Part shown: in pieces, positions 42,740 through 54,360 of the stretch | Position numbering within the stretch: position 1 is the first letter of the stretch | Layout: each line of letters begins with the position of its first letter | Source of the DNA: Hermatobates lingyangjiaoensis | Taxonomy: Eukaryota; Arthropoda; Insecta; Hemiptera; Hermatobatidae | Length of the DNA stretch: 64,000 nucleotides | Direction of reading: 5' to 3' | Assembly (NCBI GenBank): GCA_026182355.1 | Contig: JAPFBL010001929.1 | Span: 1 to 64,000, forward strand | Notes under the pieces: model-generated | The model's input: the letters and a program-made list of their open reading frames with translations, nothing else | Database searches by the model: none | What the model was told of the DNA's origin: nothing | Made by a program: the position numbers and the translations under genes

Positions 42740-43640
42740 CTCAGTTAATTAAGCAAATATTGTTAATATTTAGATATTCATACATTCTTTCGTATATTTA
42801 ATTAAGCAATTTATCCAATCCTTCTAATACTATGGTATAATTGGATATGAAATGGAGAAGTAAAATTGTAAATCCTTATTGGATAGCGTTTTAAGTGAAA
42901 TGCCTGTTTGATACCAACATCACCTGTTGCTCCGCGGCGTGTCACAACACAGGAGCCGATGAATATAAAAACGACCCATCACAAAATACACTGAGCCCTG
43001 TGAGCAATAAACGGAAGGAATTGCACACCCTAGGCTTTCCTCACTTCCTTAGAGACTTTTCACTTCTTACTTACTATTTTAACTGAATTTTCAACATATT
43101 CCACCCCCCATCAATAAAATTCAAGATACTTTATAAATTACATTACTAATGTAATTTATTTTAAATTTGATTGATATTTTTATGATTGTTTCTTTACTTT
43201 TAATCATATTTATTTATCACTTTTTATGCTTAACCTAGTTCTGTTTCTGGGGCATTGTTGCTGCAAACCAGATAACTGCAGAGTGTGTTCATTTCTCGAA
43301 TAGATTATACCATCCTCTAAAGATACGACGGTTCGTCAAATATCATTATAATAGATACATAGACACCTCCTTGTATTTTCTTTATGTGATCTTGTTTATT
43401 AACATAATTTCATATCATAACTGGTGTTGATATCATAATAAATTTAACATTAAGTCATGCCTTTTTTTATAATGATCGTGTAGGAAGAAGTGATGTTAAT
43501 AATTCAAAAATAATTTTAAATTTTTATTTTTTTTTAGTTATTTTTATTTTTTTAGTAATTTATTTTTCTGTGAGTTGGTAATACTGCTTATTTACTAAGC
43601 CGTACGTGCTGCGTGGTTAGTTGATGTTTGCCAGCTGAGC
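42740..43640. other. AT-rich DNA, no gene seen
   Basis: The frame at 42895-43086 has no recognised domain. Confidence 0.5.
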
Positions 43641-43703
43641 TGAAATCATCTTCTTCTTTTTCTTCTTTTTCTTTCTCTTCTTCTTCTTTTTTCCTCTCCT
43701 CCT

Positions 43704-43741
43704 CCTCCTGATGACGACAAAGTAGAAATATTGAAGTGAGT
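43704..43741 (+). ncRNA. Hammerhead, AUAU type
   Basis: CUGAUGA (43708-43714), extra C, stem II GAC/GUA, GAA, AUAU, U, GTGAGT at 43736-43741. Preceded by a TCT-rich tract. Confidence 0.7.
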
Positions 43742-43817
43742 TGTGTGCTGTTTCTAAGTGTTCTTTTATTCTAATCGTTTGAGATGTTAATAATGTTATA
43801 AAGACTTCCTTCTATAA

Positions 43818-43855
43818 GCCCTGATAATGCTAAACATTTTTGGCGAAACGTCAGC
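43818..43855 (+). ncRNA. Hammerhead, ACGU type
   Basis: CUGAUAA (43821-43827), extra U, stem II GCUAA/UUGGC, GAA (43845-43847), ACGU, C at 43852. Confidence 0.68.
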
Positions 43856-44063
43856 TGGTAATTAATTGTTATTATTTTGGATCTAATCATTGAGAAACAT
43901 CTTAGTACTTTGGCTATTCAGTTGTGAGAAACGATATCATATATATTTAAAAACGTTCTGTCCGAATTCACTTTACTTAACTTTGGTGAATGTTTCTCCA
44001 AACTTCAAAATCTTTTCTTCAGTTCAAACATTAGATCACCATAACTTTTTTTGATTTTGTATA

Positions 44064-44105
44064 TGATATGTTTCGGTGCTTTATCTTCGTCTCCATCTTC
44101 AGAAT
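44064..44105 (-). ncRNA. Hammerhead, ACAUGU-derived
   Basis: Minus strand: CUGAAGA (44102-44096), extra U, stem II starting GG/CC with a long loop, GAA, ACAUAU, C. Related to 6979-7018. Confidence 0.6.
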
Positions 44106-44364
44106 TATAAATTTTACTATACTTTGTACTATATTATGCAACAGTTAATAAAAAAAAACGTCAAGTTAAATTATATTAATTAAGTAAGCATTCTAAGCAG
44201 GTTACACAGTCAGCTGTGAAGATGCAGTGTTATCAGTTTGTGTACAATGTCCTGAGATCTCTGGAAGGTCTGATGTTTCATCTACTGCAGAGCTTGAACA
44301 GTGCTGGTTACATCTTATTTTATCCCGCCATTATTGAAGATATTATATAATTGAATTGTACGTA

Positions 44365-44400
44365 TTCAAGAAGGACTGCTTCCAACTTTTATTAATATAT
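44365..44400 (+). pseudogene. PLE N-terminal scrap
   Basis: Reads QEGLLPTFINIY just before a TA-rich stretch. Confidence 0.5.
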
Positions 44401-44469
44401 ATTATATTATATTTATAACAGCAACTATACAAATAGTTTATATGTAGAAACTATGTATAATAGAACATT

Positions 44470-44533
<64 letters not shown>
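44470..44533. repeat. (TA)n microsatellite
   Basis: TA run with one TT interruption. Confidence 0.95.
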
Positions 44534-44537
<4 letters not shown>

Positions 44538-44573
44538 TTAACACATAGGAAAGAACATAGACTACAGAACTCA

Positions 44574-44606
44574 CTTCGATATTTCGACATCCATCGCCAT
44601 TGGGAA
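44574..44606 (-). ncRNA. Hammerhead, AUAU type, decayed core
   Basis: Minus strand: core CCAAUGG, stem II GAU/GUC-like, GAA, AUAU, C, GAAGTGAGT. Flanks match 7474-7507. Confidence 0.5.
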
Positions 44607-44734
44607 GAATTGCAAAGTTTCGCGTTAAGAAGCAAACTGCTACTGTATGTATATATATAACCTATTAAATTAAACGATTCCACAAACTAAATAAACTATA
44701 TTGACACAAAGAACACTCAGAAATGAAACAGAAA

Positions 44735-44772
44735 CTCACTACTATATTTCGATGTCCTCGTCATCAGGAAGT
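44735..44772 (-). ncRNA. Hammerhead, AUAU type
   Basis: Minus strand: CUGAUGA (44767-44761), extra C, short stem II GA/UC, GAA, AUAU, A, GTAGTGAGT. Confidence 0.6.
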
Positions 44773-44826
44773 TAGAAACGAGTCACTCCGCAGGCAGATA
44801 ACGATTATATATATATATATTAAAAT

Positions 44827-45130
44827 AAGCAGCAGCTTCTGCATTGACCAATTTCTTGTTGTCACTCTCTAGTTTTCTTATCACTTTGCGGTAAGACTCT
44901 GGTAGCTTCCAAAGAAGGTAAGCGAAAGATTTTAATACGCACAATAATATCCTCAAGTTTATTGTGCGTATTAATGTCTTTCGCTAACCTTCTTTAGAAG
45001 CTACCAGAGTCTCACCGCAAAGTGATAAGAAAACTAGAGAGTGTCAACAAGAAATTGGTCAATGCAGAAGCTGCTGCTTATTTTAATAACATATGCTTAA
45101 GGGAAGACCTGCTGCCATCGTACACAAATA
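44827..45130. pseudogene. PLE N-terminal fold-back (two facing fragments)
   Basis: The left arm (minus, about 44925-44827) reads VIRKLESDNKKLVNAEAAAY and then FN, stopping at (TA)n. The right arm (plus, about 44999-45130) reads RKVIRKLESVNKKLVNAEAA, then FNNICLREDLLPSYTN and (TA)n. A short centre lies at about 44950. The arms end at different points of the same protein, each at a TA repeat. Confidence 0.78.
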
Positions 45131-45271
45131 TATATATATATACATATAAAACAAGATTTCACAATAAATACGTGAAATAAAAGTCAAAGTCTAAATCATA
45201 GTAAGAAAACCAGAGAAATTTCTAAGATTTTTTAACAAAGTCTTCAGATATTCTCCGTCATTGGGTTGAAT

Positions 45272-45320
45272 ATCAGTAGACTCTGACGAAGGTATTTGTT
45301 TTGGTTGGCAGTTGTTAGTC
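45272..45320 (+). ncRNA. Decayed hammerhead, AGAUCU type
   Basis: GACU, CUGACGA (45276-45282) and AGUC remain; the middle is scrambled. Confidence 0.4.
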
Positions 45321-45529
45321 ATTTTTCTAATTTTCTTACTATGGTGGGTAGTACTTTTCCTGAATAAAACACTATATGGTGGGTACTTTTTTTTAGCATG
45401 GCCATTGATGAACATAATCTAATAACTACAAAGCTCGACATTATTATTACTAGAAAAACGGTAAATATTTTTATCTTTATTCATTATGTATTTGCAAAAT
45501 AATAATAAAAAAATACATGTGCCTATATA

Positions 45530-46446
45530 CGAGGTGTATAAATAAAGTAGTGAGACTGGCAACGTCGCTTTCGATCTGGCAACGCTGGAGACGCGTGGCC
45601 TTGAGTAGCGTCAGGTGCACGTGTGATGCGCCTCCAGTATGAATCTGAACTCGCCACAGTCATTTGTTTGTCCGTAGCATTGGTTTTCGTGAAATGGTTT
45701 TTTCTTGAGCGTTTTAAAAATGAGTGACCTCAAAGTTGAGCAGCGGTGTGCAATCAAATTTTGCTTCAGACTTGGACATAATGCAACCGAAACTTTTGAA
45801 AAACTTCAGGAGGCCTATGGAGAACGTGTTTTATCAAGGGCACAGGTTTTTCGGTGGTTTAAGGAATTTTCAGAAGGAAGAGAGTCGATTGAAGATGAAC
45901 CACGAAGCGGAAGGCCTTCAAGTGCAAACACCGATGAAAATGTCAACAGAGTACGGAACCTTGTGCGTTCAGATCGACGCTTGACAGTCAGAATGATCGG
46001 GTCCTTGAAAGACTTCGAAAAAGAGTCCTTCGTGTGCGGCCAAACATCAAAGACAAGTGGGTGTTGCATCACGACAACGCGCCCTGTCACACTGCCATCT
46101 CAATAAACGAGTTTTTGGCCAGTAAAAACATTCCTGTTGCTCCTCAGCCTCCTTATTCACCAGACTTGAGTCCTTGTGACTTTTTCCTCTTCCCGAGATT
46201 GAAAAATCACCTCAAGGGAACTCATTTTGGGACACTACAAAACATACAAACTGCTGTAACCGACCAGCTGAAGGCCATTCCAGAATCCGAGTTCCAGCAA
46301 TGCTACAATGATTGGAAGGACCGTCTCCAGCGCTGTGTGACTTCCGAAGGGAACTATTTTGAAGGTGACAATATCACATTGTAATTATATTTGAATAGAA
46401 AATTTTAAAAAAAAAATCAGTCTCACTACTTTATTTACACACTTCG
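45530..46446 (+). mobile_element. mariner transposon, internally deleted, ends intact
   Basis: Terminal inverted repeats of about 28 bp (CGAGGTGTATAAATAAAGTA at 45530; its inverse ends at 46446 with a few mismatches), flanked by TA on both sides (45528-45529, 46447-46448). The 917-bp length compares with about 1.3 kb for full mariners. Confidence 0.92.
45720..46384 (+). pseudogene. mariner transposase, DD34D, central deletion
   Basis: Frame 1 from ATG 45720: MSDLKVEQRCAIKFCFRLGH, the N-terminal helix-turn-helix DNA-binding domain, through SGRPSSANTDENVNRVR to LTVRMI at about 45998. The sequence then jumps into another frame at 46001: VLERLRKRVLRVRPNIKDKW, HHDNAPCHTA (second catalytic Asp), YSPDLSPCDFFLFP (third Asp, 34 residues after the second), stop at 46382-46384. 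About 150 residues including the first catalytic Asp (TGDE region) are deleted with a frame change, so it is inactive. It could still be moved in trans because the ends are intact. Confidence 0.92.
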
Positions 46447-46449
46447 TAA

Positions 46450-47215
46450 TTCTATCAGCCGTCTATAATATTTTTTATGTAAGAGATAAAATAATTTTAA
46501 TGAAATATTAAGCATAATAAATATTCACAAATAGTGTTGTAGAAATAACTATTTAGAAGTAAAAACAAGGTTTTTAAGATTTATACTTTCTTTTTTGAGT
46601 ATTTGTGAAATCTAATAAGTTTTTCAAGTTTTTTTGTGGTGCTTATACATGTTTAGTGACCATTAATGTAAGATAAGTTAGTTTTGATTACTTGATGAAT
46701 GTTTGTTTGTAGTTTTGATTTTTTTTTAAATTCTAAGGTAGTGCAATCAGTTATGTGGTAATTACTCATTATATGGTAGGATAAAAAGCTAATTAAATAG
46801 TCTCCACATATAGAAATTTAATAGTATAAACAACTCCTTGGAACACATAGGCTTCTTTTTCAGGCATTAACTAAAAAAAATAGAATGTCAGAGACTTGGA
46901 TTTTTGACAAAAGGAAACAAATTGATTTTCTTAAAACAAATAGCATGACATAAAATTCCCAGAAAAAATGGAATAAAGTAAATGGTACAAAATAAAATAA
47001 GGAAGAGAGTACTTACCTAAGGGTGTCTGTGGTACAACAGACTGGGAATAGGATGGAAGTGGGTGAAGGAATGAGGGAAAATTTTCTTTTAATTTAAAGA
47101 TAATTTGTATTTTACCTTAAATAAAGTATAGCAGTCATGGAAATATTCAAAATATCCTTTGCATGATATGATGTATTGAAATTGCATTTATTAATCATAA
47201 ATGCATTTGATGATG
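46450..47215. other. AT-rich DNA; part of an unknown repeat
   Basis: 46860-46990 shares words (TTTTGACAAAAGGAAACAAA, GCATGACATAAAATTCCCAG) with 47850 and 52850. No gene. Confidence 0.5.
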
Positions 47216-47218
47216 AAT

Positions 47219-47256
47219 TGTGTGTGTGTGTGCGTGTGCATGTGTGTGTGTGTGTG

Positions 47257-47307
<51 letters not shown>

Positions 47308-47327
47308 TGTGTGTATGCGGGTGTATA
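47219..47327. repeat. (GT)n microsatellite
   Basis: About 100 bp of GT with scattered GC steps. Confidence 0.95.
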
Positions 47328-48770
47328 GATAGTTGAATGGTTGTTGGTTGGCTGTTATGGCATCAAAAAGTTTGTCGACACGCTACATGTCAAACCGTTT
47401 GATTGATGAAATTAATATTACTCAGAAAAACAGTCATTATAATGATGACTTGTATATTTTAGGGTAATTTATATCGTAGAAAAGTGTATCTCTTTATGTG
47501 AATTTTAGATCCATTTTTTCTTTCTGAACCACTGAATCGAGAGAATTGAAATACTATAATTAGTTTAGAACTAATATAAAGTTGATGTGAACAAAAAAAA
47601 AAAAATCATATTCCAATGCCAGAAAAGGTTAATTTTGTATAAAAAGGTAAATATAATTTTGTAAATTTTCTATTACAAAAGGTTAATTTTGTAAAAAAAT
47701 TCGAAAACAGGATAATGGCCGCTGTTTGACGGATGATATAGAAATTGAACAATTGCTAATTACTAATATGTTTCTACTCTATATACATCTACAGTTAAAG
47801 CAACCTTTATAAAAGAGTACAGCTCACAGAAAAAGATAACTCTCGTCCAGAGTAAATTAGATTTTTGAGAAAAGGAAACAAATGTTTGGCAAAAAATAGT
47901 TTCTTATAGGAAAATAACATGAATAGCATATTTGTAAAATTGCATCATGTTAAATATAAAAATAATATACATTTCAAATTGTCTTATGTGCAATGTCTTA
48001 AGTATGCTTTTAGTGATTAAGAAAAAGAAAACTTTGAAATTTTGTCGGATTTAAAGTCTCGCTTAATCTATTTTTGTAGTTGTTTGTCTGCTTGTGGTTT
48101 GATTGGTGTTTATGTAATATTTTCAAATATTTTTCATGTTTTACTGTCTACAGACAGACATATAGTTCTTGCGTGTTAAAGAACCGTGTAAGGAAAAAAC
48201 ATCGTAAAGAATCATAAAAAACCTAAGTAAATGAATCCCGTTTGAGACGCCTAACCACTTTCATTTGCCTTGCTATAAATGGATTTATTAGAACAGAGTT
48301 AGTTGTATCAAGACACTGATACTTAGACTTTAATATTTTACAAGTAAACGTTCTATCTCTCTCTTTCTCTCTTGCTAGTTTAATCAATTTAAACTTACTT
48401 TAATATTGACATATATATTTTACTCTCTACTGTTTAATTCCGTACTTAAGAGGAGAAAGTTCCCTGAAAGCTCATTATTCATCATTAGAGAATAGTTTTT
48501 TGAACTTTTGACTCTGAAGGACACTATTTGTGTGTACTGCAACTTTATATAGGTATATGAATAATAATCTACTTAAGTATTTCGTAGTGTTAATGAAAAT
48601 ATTGCGTATGTTAATGTCATATTAATGAAGTATTGCGTACAATTTGACGATGATGCATGTAATACACACTGGAACATGCTGAAATAAAATACAAAATAAA
48701 AAAAAATTAAAATATTTTGATTATTATTCATTCAGGGATGCTAAGCGTACTAAATTATATATATTTATAC
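47328..48770. other. AT-rich DNA, no gene seen; unknown repeat
   Basis: 47750-47950 is similar to 52740-52920 (TACTAATAT...AGAGTAAATT...GACAAAGGAAA words). Confidence 0.5.
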
Positions 48771-48776
48771 TCGGTG

Positions 48777-48935
48777 TTATCTAATCGGGATCTGGTCAAT
48801 TTTCTAGGTTCAAAAATCAAACTCTCGTGGCCGACGTTTCGGTTTTATTTTTGAACCTAGAAAATTGACTGAATCCCGATTAGATAACACACCTATTCTA
48901 TCAAAAGGTCGATATATTATTGAATCTGTAATATA
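48777..48935. repeat. PLE fold-back, ACGUC type
   Basis: CTAATCGGGATCTGGTCAAT (48781) and its inverse (to about 48885). The minus strand has GAAACGUCGGCC (cleavage-side half of a hammerhead) at 48831-48842. Confidence 0.8.
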
Positions 48936-49008
48936 TATAAAACAAGATTTCACTTAAACACGTGAAATAACAATCAATGATCAAACCACAATATGAAAAG
49001 GGAAAAAA

Positions 49009-49050
49009 GACTAAGATCTTTTAACCATATCAAGCGGTCTTCGTCAGAAG
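49009..49050 (-). ncRNA. Decayed hammerhead, AGAUCU type
   Basis: Minus strand: CUGACGA, AGACCG, AAAAGAUCUU, AGUC. G12 lost. Preceded (plus sense) by the TTTCAC/GTGAAA hairpin at 48949-48969. Confidence 0.55.
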
Positions 49051-49067
49051 GGGATATATATTAAAAT

Positions 49068-49330
49068 TAGCAACAGTTTCTGCATTGACCGCTATGTTAC
49101 TGAAACTCTCTAGCTTCCATATCACTCTGCGTTGAGACTCTGGTAGCTTCCAAAGATGGCTAGCGAAAGACATGTGCACGCACAATAACCTTCTTTAGAA
49201 GCTACCAGAGTCTGACTGCAAGGTTATAAGGAAACTAGAGAGTTTCAGTAAGAAAGTGGTCAATCCAGAAGCTGCTGCTCATTTTAATAAATATACTTTA
49301 GGGAAGAACTGCAGGCATCGTGCACAAATA
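49068..49330. pseudogene. PLE N-terminal fold-back (two facing fragments)
   Basis: Right arm (plus, about 49200-49330) gives KVIRKLESFSKKVVNPEAAA and then HFNKY. The left arm is its diverged inverse. Both end at TA runs. Paralogue of 44827-45130. Confidence 0.7.
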
Positions 49331-49382
49331 TATATATATAGTTCACACAGGAATGAGAAAAACAAATAAAAACACACAAAAA

Positions 49383-49425
49383 GGCTCGCAACGATATTTT
49401 GACATTCGTTGTCATCGGGCAGAAG
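49383..49425 (-). ncRNA. Hammerhead, AUAU type, decayed
   Basis: Minus strand: CCGAUGA (49418-49412), GAC-type stem II, AAA for GAA, AUAU, C. Same subfamily as 29327. Confidence 0.5.
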
Positions 49426-49972
49426 TAGTCCCTTTGAGTAGCTGAAGCTTTCTGTCAGTTTATATATATATATATATATATATTAAATGATAATTAAAAG
49501 TTAGAATCAGACCGATTTCAATCGTTTTAACGTAATGAAGAAATACTCTTTTTTGTTATTCATATATATAAAAATCATCTACAGATGTTCCACCTTAGTG
49601 ATAGAAGCAATTTACTTATGAAATTTGATGATTTCAGTTCTTTTCTGTTTTTGAAGTTTCCTACTCACACACACTCACAACACACACACACCACCACCAC
49701 ACATATATATACACAGAGATCAATGTAGAAAATACAATTTAACTTGTCTCACAGGACCTCAAGACGAGTATTTCTATAAACTCGTCTAAATATTGGAGTC
49801 TATATTTCTATAGAGTGTACAAGTAGAAATAATCTAATATACTATTGTATATCATGTAAATTGTAGGTTCTGGCGTTAATATTTCTTAAATTTGGACAGT
49901 TCCTGAAACTGTTTGTATGTCGTCACCAACAGCAGTATAGAAGGTAAGGCATCAAAATTTAACCCCTGTGGT

Positions 49973-50310
49973 GGGGGGGGGGGGTTAATTTAGCTCAGTG
50001 GTTAACGTACTCGCCTCTGGGCTGGTAGTCCGGGTTTCAAACCCCACCTGGCCATTCATGCGAGAGGTGAATAAATCCGAGTAAGTTATCCTTTGGAGAG
50101 GCCGTTAAGCCGTCAGTCCCGAGCCTGTACGATGTCAAGATACTCGCTAAAGATCGCTACTTGAAATTCAAATGAGTTAGGCAAAATTTACTATTCGCAA
50201 TGTAGAACGAGTAGAAGCGCTGATCAAAGAAAAAGCGATTTTACTCGTAAATACGAGTAGCAGACGCTATCACCCCCTTTAGGGGATTGGTTTAAACAAT
50301 AAAAAATACC
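49973..50310 (+). mobile_element. tRNA-derived SINE, near full length, tail type A
   Basis: It directly follows a G run (49973-49984). A box TAGCTCAGTGGTTAACG, B box CCGGGTTTCAAACCCC, hairpin, body, and a tail with GCTATCACCCCC...AGGGGATTGG ending A-rich. Confidence 0.88.
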
Positions 50311-50964
50311 AAAAACCCCTGGGTTACTAAAGATATCAGTATTCTTTTTATTGCTTGTGTTTAATGAACACCATTAATTAAAACCAAAGGTGGAAATGAA
50401 ATACATTTAAATACTAAATGGAATTCATCTTGCTTTAGGCCTGTAATTACATTAGTTGAAATATTATTTGATCGTGATTTGACAAAAGGTATCGTGTGGA
50501 AAGTGGAACGCATTTCTAAGGTTTCCAAAGCCGTCCCCTTGTATGAATTTCTCTTAACATTCTTACACTTGTGTATTTCAAGTATTATTTTTAAATTTAT
50601 ATTGTAGTTGCAGGTGGGTACAGCTTAGCCCAAAAAAATGTTTTTATGAAATTTTTATTGGATTTTTAAAAAAATATAACTCTGTATAATTCATTAATGG
50701 TAATAAACAAAGAATGTATGTGAATACATATAAAAAAAAACGATAATGTCCAACAGAATAAAGATCGGAGAGGAAATTTTGTAAGATGAAAGTTACTTAA
50801 TTTCATGCTCAATGCCTACACTAAATAGACAATTTCCTATGTTTTGTGGATGATTTCTTTTTCATACATGTTACCCATGGCCTCTCTAAAAGAAGTCGTG
50901 CTAAAAACTTTTCAAATTCTTAGTACCATTTAGTCAACCTATTAGTGTGTACATAGATAACACA

Positions 50965-50965
<1 letters not shown>
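50311..50965. other. No gene seen
   Basis: AT-rich, with no supported feature. Confidence 0.55.

Positions 50966-50967
<2 letters not shown>

Positions 50968-50996
<29 letters not shown>
50968..50996. repeat. (TA)n microsatellite
   Basis: Pure TA. Several further TA-rich runs follow to 51290. Confidence 0.95.
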
Positions 50997-50997
<1 letters not shown>

Positions 50998-51255
50998 TTT
51001 TTCGATAAAAATACGATCCGAAATGGACAAATACAGTTCAATGTACATAAAGAAACATAGAGAAATTCGTTACAACATCATCAGAGAGTGAAATGAACTA
51101 AACAAAAAATATAATTTCAAGTTAACTATAATTACAATAATATATTATATAAAATATAATATTATAATATAATATTATAATATTATATTGTAATATAATA
51201 TAATATTACCATATTAACTATAACTGTAATTACAAGTTAAAATATAATAACAAGT

Positions 51256-51288
<33 letters not shown>

Positions 51289-51327
51289 TCAATGTTCAAA
51301 CCACAATAAGAAATGAGAAAAAAAAGA

Positions 51328-51370
51328 CCAAGATCTTTAAACCGTAATAAGCGGTCTTTGTCGGAGTCAA
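51328..51370 (-). ncRNA. Decayed hammerhead, AGAUCU type
   Basis: Minus strand: GACU, CCGACAA, ACCG/CGGU stem II, UUAAAGAUCUU. An inverted partner with CUGACGA follows at 51376-51395. Confidence 0.5.
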
Positions 51371-51417
51371 ATTTCAACTCTGACGAAGACCGCTTTTCGT
51401 TGATCGTTATTTCATCT

Positions 51418-51419
<2 letters not shown>

Positions 51420-51475
<56 letters not shown>
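51420..51475. repeat. (TA)n microsatellite
   Basis: About 55 bp of pure AT. Another run lies at 51605-51633. Confidence 0.95.
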
Positions 51476-51478
<3 letters not shown>

Positions 51479-51516
51479 GATTTCAAGGAAAGAAACGTAG
51501 AAACAATATACAACTA

Positions 51517-51550
51517 ACTTCAATATTTCGGCCTCGTTGTCATCAGGAGA
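51517..51550 (-). ncRNA. Hammerhead, AUAU type
   Basis: Minus strand: CUGAUGA (51546-51540), extra C, damaged stem II, GAA, AUAU, U, GAAGTTAGT. Same family as 596 and 43704. Flanked on both sides by (TA)n. Confidence 0.65.
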
Positions 51551-51602
51551 AGGAGAAGAAGAAGAAGAAGAAATGTTTTTTCGGCTAGGAAAACACCAAC
51601 TG

Positions 51603-51633
<31 letters not shown>

Positions 51634-51638
<5 letters not shown>

Positions 51639-52119
51639 AGTGAAAGAGAGAGAAAGATTGAGAGAAGGATAGAGAGATTTAGAGAGGGAGAGAGAGAGAG
51701 AGTTGAGTTAAGGCCACTCTGGATTTTTTATCAATTTTCGGTAGTATAGGGAAAATGTAAAGGTAATGGATTTGACTTTCCTTTAGAATACAAATGGGGA
51801 CAGAAGTTACGACTGTTGGAAGAAATATCACCTATTTGCAGAGGACGGTTGCACCCATCTGGTTCCATTAATCAGTGTTACATTATTGATCCAAGCTTCA
51901 TTAGTGAGAAAGCTAATAGACTAATGTATCTCGACCTTAAAAAGCTTCTTTTTTTTTGAAACATTTATTACTATTATTTTAGCAAAAAATGTTTTCAAAA
52001 TGCATTATTCATCAATCACTGTCTCTGATTAATGGATATGATTAATGGCATTAGGTGAGGTCAAAATATTAGTCAGGTCATACGATAGAAAACTGAAAGT
52101 TCATCTTGCTAGAGTTATT
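51634..52119. other. No gene seen; GA-rich start
   Basis: 51640-51705 is GA-rich. A GTTGAGTTAAGGCCACTCTG word at 51702 recurs at 53440 and inverted at 38160. Confidence 0.5.
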
Positions 52120-52207
52120 ATTTTAATATAAGTGATCGTAAAAAATGACCTCGAGTTTTGACAGATTTATATGTTTTGAGGTCCCCAAAGTCTTTTTATG
52201 GCGTTTC

Positions 52208-52256
<49 letters not shown>
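52120..52256. repeat. Interspersed repeat next to (GT)n
   Basis: GATTTATATGTTTTGAGGTCC and neighbours recur at about 63660-63720, also followed by GTGTG-rich sequence. (GT)n at 52209-52256. Confidence 0.7.
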
Positions 52257-52258
<2 letters not shown>

Positions 52259-52739
52259 TTGTATATTTCTCCATGCCGTTGTATTATCAATAAATAATAA
52301 ACATTTTGGAATTTTCTAAGTTTTGAAGCATTACTTGAAGTTTTAGTAAATATTGATTTAATAACTTTTATCTAAAATAATGCTCAAAGTCATAATATTG
52401 ACTGTTCTAACAAAAGAAGAAGACGTATTTATTCTAAAAATATCTATTGTTCCAACAAGTTCAATTCAAGAGAATTCAATTTCCCTTAAAGATAAAGTTT
52501 TGCGAGGACAGTAACAAAGAACACTGACATCCATTCCAAGGACTCGGCCTCCCAATGCTTCCTCCACGTCTACAGTATGCCCTCTTTATATCTTCGTATA
52601 ACTTTCTATCATCATTTATCTACAATCAACATATCACAATATTTTCTATTTAGAAGTATTATAAGTTATAAATTTCCTTCCAACTATAAAATTATACTGA
52701 ATAGCCGGCATTGAATTTGATTTGAGTATGCAAAATTAG

Positions 52740-53480
52740 CTAATTACTAATATATCTTTTCACAATATACATTTAGAGCTACCTTATAACAGAGTACAAC
52801 ATGCAGGAAAAAGATAGGATTTGCTCAGAGTAAATTGGTTGTTTTGACAAAGGGAAAGAAAAGTGATTTTTTTAAAAAACACTAGTATGCCATAAAAATC
52901 TCAGTATAATAATTTTATGAAAGACCAAATATGTAAGACCAAAATTTTCTTTTATAAATAATAAATGAAATTTTTTTTATCTAGATCATAAATTAAAAAA
53001 TTATCTTAAAATGACTTTTTTTTCTACATTTTTCAGATAAAATAGGAATATTTTTAAGTTTTAAATAGGAAACTTTGTCTTAACCCTCTGGTGTAGAAGG
53101 AGGTCAGATAAACTACGAGTATGTAAGAGATCCACTGGCTATTAAAACAAAAGTATGTTCTCTAGTAGGAGATTATTTCGTAACACGAAAACTACACTTT
53201 GGCTTTTGAAAAATGTTATTACTGCTGTAGTTATACTAATGTAATGACGCTATATATATATATATCAGTGCTGTGATATACAAAAATAAGTGTATATATT
53301 GATAAGTGGATCAATCACTATCGGTACTACCTCTAAGAATGAAAGACTAATAAACATCTCCCATTTAGACATTTATATTATACCTAAATGGTACATTAAT
53401 AAATACCCAAGAAGTATGACATTATGTTTACTTATAGTAAAGTTGAGTGAGGGCCACTCCAGATTTTTTCTCATAATTTT
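52740..53480 (+). repeat. Unknown interspersed repeat, longest copy
   Basis: 53088-53430 matches 62010-62306 and the inverse of 38160-38500. The upstream part resembles 47750-47950 and 46860-46990, so the family may exceed 700 bp. No coding frame or end structure recognised. Confidence 0.65.
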
Positions 53481-54050
53481 TTTGTATACGCTGACTTTTT
53501 TTTATTATTTAAAAGTACACTATCATTTCGTATTCAATTAATCATAGAAGTGATTTTACTAATTACCACTCACTCTTTATTTCTGGTTTCTACATTTAAT
53601 TCATAATTTTTGTTGAATATCTTGTGTTTTATCATTGTCACCCAATATCATTGTCTCTATTGGTTTTGGCGTGCTGTAACGTGAGGAAGATAAACAGCCT
53701 CCTCAATCGACCCATTTTCCCAAATATTTAGACAAGATTTTTCACCTTCCGAGTATAAAGGATAGGGTATATGGTCTTAGAAGATTGAAGAAAAGACAAT
53801 CATATTAGACATAATAAGAAGTCTCAACATTCCTTTTAAAAAGAATTTTTTTTTAATGCTCTAAATAAGGTTTTTTTATATTAAAAGTAGAATGAACAGA
53901 AAATAATAGCCACGTATTTCAAAGTACTATTTCTTTTAAAATACCGTTATATGTATTTGTAATTTTTTTGTAGTAGATCTGTAATTTGTAATATTTTTAA
54001 TCTAGATAAAATTTCAAGTATTTTAGATGTTATAAAATACAAAATTATAT
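53481..54050. other. No gene seen
   Basis: AT-rich, with no supported feature. Confidence 0.55.
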
Positions 54051-54052
54051 TT

Positions 54053-54360
54053 GGCTAGGGTAGCCCAGTCACTTGCGTGCTCGCTTCTGGTCTGGTAGAT
54101 CCCAGGTTCGATCTCGATTTCTTCACGTGAGAAGTGAAAAAATCTGACCATGTCATCCCTTAGAGGTCAAGAGCTTGTACGTTGTCAGGTACTGGTCAAA
54201 GATCCCTACTCTAAATACGCTTGAGTTAGGTAAAATTTAGGACTGCCAATGTAGAATGAACCTGGTAATCTGACTCACCTATTAATGAAATGGGCGCCAA
54301 ATAATGGGCCACACTTAGCCCCCTAGAACAGGAGTGAAATATGAAAACCTTCAAGTGTAG
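54053..54360 (+). mobile_element. tRNA-derived SINE, tail type B
   Basis: Head (GGTAGCCCAGTCACTTGCG; B box CCAGGTTCGATCTC), shortened hairpin, body, then the B tail ATTAATGAAATGGGCGCCAA...GGGCCACACTTAGCC. Confidence 0.85.
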
